Virus record (IMG/VR): IMGVR_UViG_3300035698_014120
Coordinates: 1 to 45,811 of that record
Origin: a virus
Length of the DNA: 45,811 nucleotides
Reading direction: 5' to 3' (one strand)
Below the pieces are notes generated by a model, which was not told where the DNA came from, searched no databases, and saw only the letters and a list, made by a program, of their open reading frames with translations. The position numbers were made by a program, and so were the translations under genes. Shown here piece after piece: positions 40,862 through 45,811 of the stretch (positions are counted from its first letter, which is position 1; each line of letters opens with the position of its first letter).

Positions 40862-41428
40862 TTGAACGCCCATCGTATGCGCATCTACCTCGAAGAAGTA
40901 TCCACAGCCGCAGACATGGCCATGGCTCTAAGACACAACTTCCTTCGCCTCGTTGCGAATGAGGAAGATCGTCAAAGGATCACTGGATGGCTAATGCTTC
41001 AAGCGGCTCTGATGCAATATGGGATGGTCTCGAAATTTGTTTTTCCTGTGGGGAGAGCGAGTGCTGTCGCAATTGCACGCGCAGACGCGCTTAGGGATGA
41101 ACTTCAGATCGGCGACGACAGCCCGCTTAACAATCGCGATGCACGGAACGCTCTCGAGCACTTCGATGAGCGACTGGATCAATGCTTGGAAAGGCCGGAC
41201 GCCGGTGTTGTGCAGATGATTTTCGAGGATAGGGCTGGATACGACTATCTCAACAAAGATCGCTGGGTGGTTCGGCGAGCATATATTGTAGATGAGGACG
41301 TGTTCATTATGGAAGGCCCGCGTGGCGCTGGCGCAACCGAAATGCCACTCGGAGGTATATTTGCTGAGCTCGAACGTCTTGCGGAATTTGCAGAGGACCG
41401 TCTGACCGGAAAATTTCAAATCTTCTAA
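40862..41428 (+). CDS. HEPN-like protein, 188 aa (candidate defence)
   Basis: All-helical protein with R95-N-A-L-E-H100 in RNALEHFDERLD, matching the R-X4-6-H active-site motif of HEPN ribonucleases. The start is TTG 40862 with GGAG seven bases upstream. The rest is helical up to about 130, then a beta-rich C-terminus (WVVRRAYIVDEDVFIMEG). HEPN proteins often act as RNases in toxin-antitoxin and abortive infection systems. The assignment rests on the motif and helix content only. It stands alone after a strong terminator. Confidence 0.6.
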   Translation: MNAHRMRIYLEEVSTAADMAMALRHNFLRLVANEEDRQRITGWLMLQAALMQYGMVSKFVFPVGRASAVAIARADALRDELQIGDDSPLNNRDARNALEHFDERLDQCLERPDAGVVQMIFEDRAGYDYLNKDRWVVRRAYIVDEDVFIMEGPRGAGATEMPLGGIFAELERLAEFAEDRLTGKFQIF

Positions 41429-41576
41429 ATAATACCTCATCTGGCAGCTTGCTGGTTTCGTTCTCACAATATGTGGTTGCGCTTCCCCTGCGTCATGCTA
41501 AGGTGAATGACCACACGATTCTCAATGATGTGGCAGGGAGACCGTTGCAACACATAGGCAAAAGGGCTCTCCCACC

Positions 41577-42410
41577 ATGTCCAATCACTCCCCTTCAGAT
41601 CACCAGTTCCTGATCACCAATCCTCTCGAGCAACCAGGCGTCGTTCTCTCGGTCCCGCCTGGCATTCGTCCTGTAATGATTTCTGACGGATACGTTTCGG
41701 ATGTTGAAGTTCGGTGCTCATTCTGTGCGAAAAGGACCCCGCATCGCAGGGGATTCCTGGCCCCACTTCCGGACGGGTCGGTTGCTCTGCTCGGCAAAGA
41801 CTGCGCTGTCAATTTCTCCGACCTCGAAACCGTTGCCGCGATCGAGCGTGACGTCCGGCGCCGTGAGGTTTTGGCGGCCGCGAATAAGGGCATCGCCGAG
41901 TTGGCTATTGGACTTGGATCGGTAGTCGAGATTCTGGAGCGAGATTGGCTTGAAGACGAGCAGCTCGTTCATCAAGAAGTGAGACGCCTGACTAAAGTGT
42001 TTGTGTATACCAAGCCGCCGAGACTTGCCAAGCTGTCCGCGGCTGCAAAGGGTCTTCGCGAGATATTGAAGCCCGGCAGCGGTGCCACCCTGAAGCTGAC
42101 GGATATAAAGGCGAAGCGAAAGCGCGCTCTTGAGTTCATTGAGGAAGGGCTAACCGAACTGCGGGATGAATATTCGAAGCTCGAACACAACGAGGTTAGT
42201 CGTCTCTGTAAAAACGCAGAACCGGTCCGCGGCTACGTCCGATGCTTACTTGAGAAGCGGGATCTTTACGTGCTTGATTTCCCCTCCTGGGCAAATCCCG
42301 ATAAATATGAACCCAGCATGAACTTGTTCATGACGCTTCCGAAGATCACGTTCGGGGATGAAGGACCCTTGCATCGGGCGATTGCTGATGCACGGTCGGT
42401 GGTGAATTGA
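41577..42410 (+). CDS. Hypothetical protein with N-terminal Cys cluster, 277 aa
   Basis: Residues about 45-78 have CSFCAKRTPHRRGF...GKDCA, a possible zinc site. The rest is helical and charged, with a long Lys/Glu region (about 165-215). Not recognised. It sits between two HEPN-like genes with its own space on both sides, suggesting an accessory cargo gene. Weak SD (GGGCTC). Confidence 0.65.
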   Translation: MSNHSPSDHQFLITNPLEQPGVVLSVPPGIRPVMISDGYVSDVEVRCSFCAKRTPHRRGFLAPLPDGSVALLGKDCAVNFSDLETVAAIERDVRRREVLAAANKGIAELAIGLGSVVEILERDWLEDEQLVHQEVRRLTKVFVYTKPPRLAKLSAAAKGLREILKPGSGATLKLTDIKAKRKRALEFIEEGLTELRDEYSKLEHNEVSRLCKNAEPVRGYVRCLLEKRDLYVLDFPSWANPDKYEPSMNLFMTLPKITFGDEGPLHRAIADARSVVN

Positions 42411-42444
42411 TTTTTAGAACGATAACCCTAAAAATCAACATCAC

Positions 42445-42999
42445 ATGACCGAACACCCCAGCATCCACCGTCGTCGTCTTCGTATGCTCTATTCAATGAA
42501 AGACATTCAGCTCGCACTTAGCGCGGCCGATTTCCTCCTTTCATGCGATCCGGATGACCCAATCTCAAAGATCGAGTTACGGCGGTTCAAGTGCTACGAG
42601 ACAACAGCAATAGTTTCATATGCTCGCCCGTTTTCAGATTCAAAGGGTGACGTTCCGAAGCTCTCAATGAAGATGATCGGAGTAAAGCTCGATGATCAAC
42701 AGCAAGCGCTTCATGATGAATTGATGCACTTACGGAACAAAGTCGTTGCACATTCTGACGCCGAACTCATGCGGATGGTTGTGAAGCTTCGTCAGCTGGA
42801 TCTGGGTGCTGGTCAGACAATGCCGCATATCAACACATCATTTGACGAGGGTCTCGATTTTGTCGGAGACCGGGTTGAGGACCTTCTGGGCCTACTGCAC
42901 AAAGTCTACGGCGGTTTGTTTGATACACTGACTGAAGATGCTCGCGCCAACCCGAGCAAGTTCGACGTGCATCATGACTGGGTATTTCCAGAGAATTAA
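42445..42999 (+). CDS. HEPN-like helical protein, 184 aa (candidate defence)
   Basis: Mostly helical. LHDELMHLRNKVVAHSD contains R97-N-K-V-V-A-H103, an R-X5-H HEPN-type motif in the context typical of AbiV-like and similar helical proteins. No antitoxin partner is obvious. Its stop overlaps the convergent zinc-ribbon gene by four bases. Confidence 0.6.
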   Translation: MTEHPSIHRRRLRMLYSMKDIQLALSAADFLLSCDPDDPISKIELRRFKCYETTAIVSYARPFSDSKGDVPKLSMKMIGVKLDDQQQALHDELMHLRNKVVAHSDAELMRMVVKLRQLDLGAGQTMPHINTSFDEGLDFVGDRVEDLLGLLHKVYGGLFDTLTEDARANPSKFDVHHDWVFPEN

Positions 43000-43247
43000 C
43001 TCAGCGGCGACTCAGCTCTTTCAATGAACCACCCCATCGACCCTTGGTGCGGACACCTTGTGCACTTCATGTGTCGCTCAATGCTGATCAACGTCATGTG
43101 AGGCGGAAATCGGTTCAGCAGTGAGTGCGGGGCCACACTGAACCGATGATTACATGCTGGGCAGGTCACTCGAAGAACGTCTGGCGCCTCGAGATCTCTA
43201 ACACGGATTTGGAATCGTAGACCTATGGTTCGGGGCTTGTAAGGCAT
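42996..43247 (-). CDS. Zinc-ribbon protein, 83 aa
   Basis: Two knuckles, VTCPACNHRF and KCTRCPHQG, separated by about 27 residues, make a four-Cys zinc ribbon. Small basic protein, possibly DNA-binding or a structural partner. It is the only minus-strand gene in this plus-strand block and shares a short divergent promoter region (43248-43393) with the 112-aa gene. Confidence 0.65.
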   Translation of the reverse strand: MPYKPRTIGLRFQIRVRDLEAPDVLRVTCPACNHRFSVAPHSLLNRFPPHMTLISIERHMKCTRCPHQGSMGWFIERAESPLS

Positions 43248-43277
43248 GTCCGGAACATACAGCGAACATTCGGCATG

Positions 43278-43294
43278 TCATCATACAATGATGA
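43278..43294. promoter_or_regulatory. Palindrome TCATCAT-ACA-ATGATGA, candidate operator
   Basis: Perfect 7-bp arms with a 3-base centre, midway between divergent genes (zinc-ribbon and 112-aa). It could be a dimeric repressor site. Confidence 0.45.
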
Positions 43295-43334
43295 GAGCTT
43301 ACACGGCTTCGGCTGGGGCATTTTTTTGTCTGCT

Positions 43335-43363
43335 TTTTTGGTTTAGCACCGCGGGACTATTTT
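43335..43363 (+). promoter_or_regulatory. Early-type promoter, TTTTTG-17-TATTTT
   Basis: TTTTTG (43335-43340; TTTTGG with 16 bp), spacer ending CGCGGGAC, TATTTT (43358-43363), 30 bp before ATG 43394. Confidence 0.6.
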
Positions 43364-43393
43364 CATTCCAGGCCGATAAAAATGGAGAATGAA

Positions 43394-43732
43394 ATGATCA
43401 GCTTTGCACAAGATACTGTTCCAGCCGGATCATCTTTCATTCATCCGCAGACCGGCCTTCCGCGCATCACAAAGCACGCCCTGGAGCGCATGAATGAACG
43501 TTCTTGCCGTGAGCACCCATTTGCCGATGGTTTTCATCTCTGGCGCTCTCTGAGTGATACAGCGCGTATGAGCGTGATCATCGGATCATCAAGCGTATCC
43601 ATTCCAAAAATGGGTGTCAGGCTTTGCAATCGTAATGGTATTGTAGCGACCGTCGTTCCATATGAGAGTGCTGCAAAATCGTATTACACGGCTGAGCATC
43701 GCGACTTCGGATTGCGGAGCATGATCGCTTGA
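43394..43732 (+). CDS. Hypothetical protein, 112 aa
   Basis: KHALERMNERSC (helix with HALERM.ER) recalls small helical domains of DUF4258-like proteins, but I do not claim the family. The rest is alpha/beta. ATG 43394 has GGAG six bases upstream; ATG 43382 lies before that SD. First gene before the sigma factor. Confidence 0.65.
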   Translation: MISFAQDTVPAGSSFIHPQTGLPRITKHALERMNERSCREHPFADGFHLWRSLSDTARMSVIIGSSSVSIPKMGVRLCNRNGIVATVVPYESAAKSYYTAEHRDFGLRSMIA

Positions 43733-43776
43733 AACGGAAATCACCGATCCATTTCCGAGAAGCACAATCGGGGCCT

Positions 43777-43797
43777 ATCTCCTAAAAAATAGGAGGT
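43777..43797 (+). promoter_or_regulatory. SD-sequestering hairpin before the sigma factor gene
   Basis: ATCTCCTA (43777-43784) and TAGGAGGT (43790-43797) pair over eight positions (one G-U) around AAAAA; the right arm is the SD AGGAGG. Closely similar to the hairpin before the relaxase gene. Caveat: a -10-like TATCTC overlaps the left arm, so a transcript starting nearby might lack it. Confidence 0.6.
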
Positions 43798-43804
43798 TGG
43801 CTTG

Positions 43805-44596
43805 ATGGCTCATCAAAATCTAAAACAGTTTCAAAACGCCTGGGCCGTCGCCTGGAAAATCAATCGAGACGAAAACGCACGCGATCTATTGATCGATTCA
43901 TGCATGGGGCTTGTCCGCAAGCAGGCTCAAAATATGAAATGGTCAGGCGCTGCATTCAAAGAACTTGAATCGGAAGGCGTCGCTGCAATCCTCGACGCGA
44001 TCGACACATTCGATCCTACGCGTGGGCATTTTGCAGCGCACGCTTACTACAAAATCAAAGATGCTTTGCTTGTGTCTGCGCAGACGACGCGCAATCCGTT
44101 CAAAATGCCGATCAGCCGGCCGGAGAAGCAAATCCAATACAAACTGATGCCGCTCATCGCTCAATATGAGACGGCTGGGATGCCCTCCGGTCTTGCATTT
44201 GATACAGCGTGCGATGACTTGAGAATTCCGCGTGAGAGAGCTGCTGTGGCGCTGTCAATCCGCAACGCTATCAGCCTTGACGTCATGGCGACGGAAGACG
44301 GTGAGTTCCAAGAACAGATCTCGGCAGGCGGGCCATCGTCCGAGGATACTATCGAAGGCGATCGCGTCAGCAATCTATTAGCGGCCGCATATGTCGGTCT
44401 TGATGATCGTGAGCGTTCACTGATTGAGCTACGCATCACCGCCGACGTTCCGATGTCTCTTGATGCTCTCGGCGCTATGCACGGAATATCACGCGAGCGG
44501 GTTTGTCAGATTTTGCGGAAGGCAATGAAGCATTTGCGCTTTGAGTTAGAAAAACAAGGATTGGAATTGTCGGATCTTTTAAGCGCTCCTGATTAA
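43805..44596 (+). CDS. RNA polymerase sigma factor, sigma-70 family (RpoH-like group 3), 263 aa
   Basis: Region 2 (about 28-100): LVRKQAQNM, ESEGVAAILDAIDTFDPTRGHFAAHAYYKIKDALL, the core-binding and -10-recognising helices in split form. Region 3-like middle (about 105-160). Region 4 (about 190-248): LDDRERSLIELRITADVPMS and the HTH LGAMHGISRERVCQILRKAMKHL that reads the -35. It has no region 1.1. ATG 43805 follows AGGAGG by eight bases, but the SD sits in a hairpin. A phage-encoded sigma factor could direct host polymerase to the six late elements. Confidence 0.9.
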   Translation: MAHQNLKQFQNAWAVAWKINRDENARDLLIDSCMGLVRKQAQNMKWSGAAFKELESEGVAAILDAIDTFDPTRGHFAAHAYYKIKDALLVSAQTTRNPFKMPISRPEKQIQYKLMPLIAQYETAGMPSGLAFDTACDDLRIPRERAAVALSIRNAISLDVMATEDGEFQEQISAGGPSSEDTIEGDRVSNLLAAAYVGLDDRERSLIELRITADVPMSLDALGAMHGISRERVCQILRKAMKHLRFELEKQGLELSDLLSAPD

Positions 44597-44618
44597 TTTT
44601 GGTAATTCCGGCTCAGAG

Positions 44619-44648
44619 TTTGGGTCGGATATTTGCCGGGACTATTTC
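44619..44648 (+). promoter_or_regulatory. Early-type promoter, TTTGGG-18-TATTTC
   Basis: TTTGGG (44619-44624), spacer ending GCCGGGAC, TATTTC (44643-44648), 29 bp before ATG 44678. Confidence 0.58.
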
Positions 44649-44677
44649 TCTCTTAGCTAAAACAAAGAGAGAACACC

Positions 44678-45625
44678 ATGGCATCCTTCACTAAGTTTCC
44701 GAGTATTGATAGCTTTGCACACGTTTATCGTCGGCAGGCTAAATCTTTTGATCCAGCTCGCGTTGTTTATGGCGCTAAAATCAAATTGCACGGCACAAAC
44801 GCTGGTATTCGTGTATCGACAAGCGGAGAGGTTGTTGCACAATCTCGCAACCGCGATCTGTCTGTCGATAGCGACAACTTCGACTTTGCCGCGTGGCTCG
44901 AAGGCGTGAAGCCATTGTTCGCCGCATGCACACAGATCGAAGACGCTGTGTTCTTCGGCGAATGGGCTGGGCCGGGAGTTCAACCCACTGATGCTGTCAG
45001 TAAGACAGACAGACGACGCTTCTATGTGTTCGCCATCCAGATCGGCGAAATGATGCACTACGACCCGGAGTTTATCCGGCTTCTTACGCCTGCGCACCCT
45101 GACATCGAGATCCTGCCGCTCGAGTTCGAGATTTCCGTCGACTTCGGTGGCGGCACCGGTGAGATCATCGATCGCGTTAATGACGCGGTAGATGCCATCT
45201 CCACCGAAGACCCCTACATCGCCCGCATGTTCGGTGTCAGCGACGCCGGCGAAGGGCTTGTTCTCGCTCCAATCGCTCCGACCGGAATTCTCAACTGGCC
45301 AGAAGTGACATTCAAAGCAAAGTCCGAAGCCCACCGCGTTAAGAAAGCTGGCAAGGCCGTCTCCGAAAAGCTCGGCATTCCGACTGGCGCACGCGAGTTT
45401 GTCGAAGCCTTCGTTACTGATGCCCGGTGCCAGCAAGGTCTGACTGAGGCTTGCGGCGGCGTCGCTGATCCTCAGCGTATTCCTGACTTCTTGAAGTGGA
45501 TGGGCGGCGACGTAAAGAAGGAGTCGGAGGCTGAACTCATTGAGATGGGCTTGGAATGGAAGGCTGTCGCGAAGTTCGTCAATGGTGCGTCCGTGCGTTG
45601 GTTTAAGTGTCAGGCTCATGTCTGA
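44678..45625 (+). CDS. RNA ligase, Rnl2-like nucleotidyltransferase, 315 aa
   Basis: Member of the covalent nucleotidyltransferase superfamily. Motif I K36-L-H-G-T-N (AMP-accepting lysine), motif III FFGEWAG, motif IV GEGLVLAP and motif V VTFKAKSE are in order. A C-terminal helical part (about 220-315) follows. Phage Rnl2/Rnl1-type ligases reseal RNA nicked by host anticodon nucleases, a counter-defence. Substrate here is inferred. SD AAAGAGAGAAC. A long antisense frame over this gene is rejected. Confidence 0.9.
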   Translation: MASFTKFPSIDSFAHVYRRQAKSFDPARVVYGAKIKLHGTNAGIRVSTSGEVVAQSRNRDLSVDSDNFDFAAWLEGVKPLFAACTQIEDAVFFGEWAGPGVQPTDAVSKTDRRRFYVFAIQIGEMMHYDPEFIRLLTPAHPDIEILPLEFEISVDFGGGTGEIIDRVNDAVDAISTEDPYIARMFGVSDAGEGLVLAPIAPTGILNWPEVTFKAKSEAHRVKKAGKAVSEKLGIPTGAREFVEAFVTDARCQQGLTEACGGVADPQRIPDFLKWMGGDVKKESEAELIEMGLEWKAVAKFVNGASVRWFKCQAHV

Positions 45626-45631
45626 CCCCAT

Positions 45632-45660
45632 TTTTCACTATCCGATCGCGGGACTATATC
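45632..45660 (+). promoter_or_regulatory. Early-type promoter, TTTTCA-17-TATATC
   Basis: TTTTCA (45632-45637), spacer ending CGCGGGAC, TATATC (45655-45660), 33 bp before ATG 45694 (the gene at 10 across the circle junction). Confidence 0.62.
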
Positions 45661-45684
45661 CTTTTAGTAAAAACAAAGAGACGG

Positions 45685-45811
45685 AAAACTGACATGAACG
45701 ATACGATTACGATTAAGCGCGATGATCTTGAGGTTGTTATTACAGCAGCCTTGCAGATTGGAGAAGTCATTAGTGGAGATGCTCGTAAGCGACTTGCGCC
45801 GGCTCTGATGA
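45685..45811. repeat. Terminal direct repeat (copy 2), circle junction
   Basis: Identical to 1-127. It contains the first 118 bases of the 268-aa gene (from ATG 45694), which is complete at 10-816. Confidence 0.93.

Noticed and set aside
44657-45631. 324-aa minus-strand frame over the RNA ligase
   Set aside because: The plus strand has all ligase motifs in order, an SD and a promoter; the antisense frame has none.
1-45811. CRISPR arrays, tRNA genes, rRNA, insertion sequences, integrase
   Set aside because: Looked for direct repeat-spacer patterns, cloverleaf-like stretches, transposase and tyrosine/serine recombinase motifs; none seen by eye. A tRNA scan would be decisive.

Overview
The window is one complete circular molecule: its first 127 bases (1-127) recur exactly as its last 127 (45685-45811), so the circle is about 45,684 bp. 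It reads as a phage-plasmid. One strand carries a complete lambda-like siphovirus morphogenesis and lysis programme. The other carries plasmid replication and partition genes and an early/accessory set. A mobilisation relaxase is also present. I see no integrase, transposase, tRNA, CRISPR array or recognisable CI-type repressor. The host is probably an alphaproteobacterium, perhaps marine. I infer this from the style of the SSB protein, the MT-A70/BglII-like pair, and a small tail protein of a type I know from marine phages. Nothing here fixes a genus.

Layout: 10-2218 (+) holds four unknown early genes. 2196-4096 (-) is a VRR-NUC nuclease plus SF2 helicase pair. 4226-5725 (-) is a MOBV-like relaxase followed by a 600-bp leader that is a candidate oriT. 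6355-12550 (+) carries a RecE-like exonuclease, a Sak4-like annealing ATPase, an MT-A70 methyltransferase with a BglII-like restriction enzyme, SSB, and small unknown or secreted proteins. 12556-14985 (+) is the plasmid core: a phased CATCA array, ParA, a ribbon-helix-helix partner, five iterons with a DnaA box, and a Rep_3 initiator. 15127-35464 (-) runs, in transcription order, TerS, TerL, gpW-like, portal, ClpP-like protease, capsid, head-tail and tail proteins, tape measure, tail tip/fibres, amidase, holin-like protein, spanins and a phosphoesterase. 35664-38326 (-) is a cluster of small unknown genes. 38959-45625 (+) carries a DUF3987 replication protein, two proteins with HEPN-like R-X4-6-H motifs, a zinc-ribbon protein, a sigma factor and an RNA ligase.

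Regulation is the most striking part. Six copies of a 28-bp bipartite element, all facing the minus strand, stand upstream of every major minus-strand block (packaging, gpW/portal, protease/capsid, tail tube, lysis, helicase/nuclease). They lack a normal -35 box. About nine early or accessory genes instead carry TTTTGR-17-TATWTY-like promoters. The element encodes its own sigma-70-family factor. A simple model is that host polymerase reads the TTTTGR promoters and the phage sigma factor (or another activator) reads the six late elements. The sigma gene and the relaxase gene each have their Shine-Dalgarno inside a near-perfect hairpin. The late elements share a TTTTCGGG core with the replication iterons, so plasmid copy control and late phage expression may be linked. 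These regulatory readings are inference from sequence pattern.
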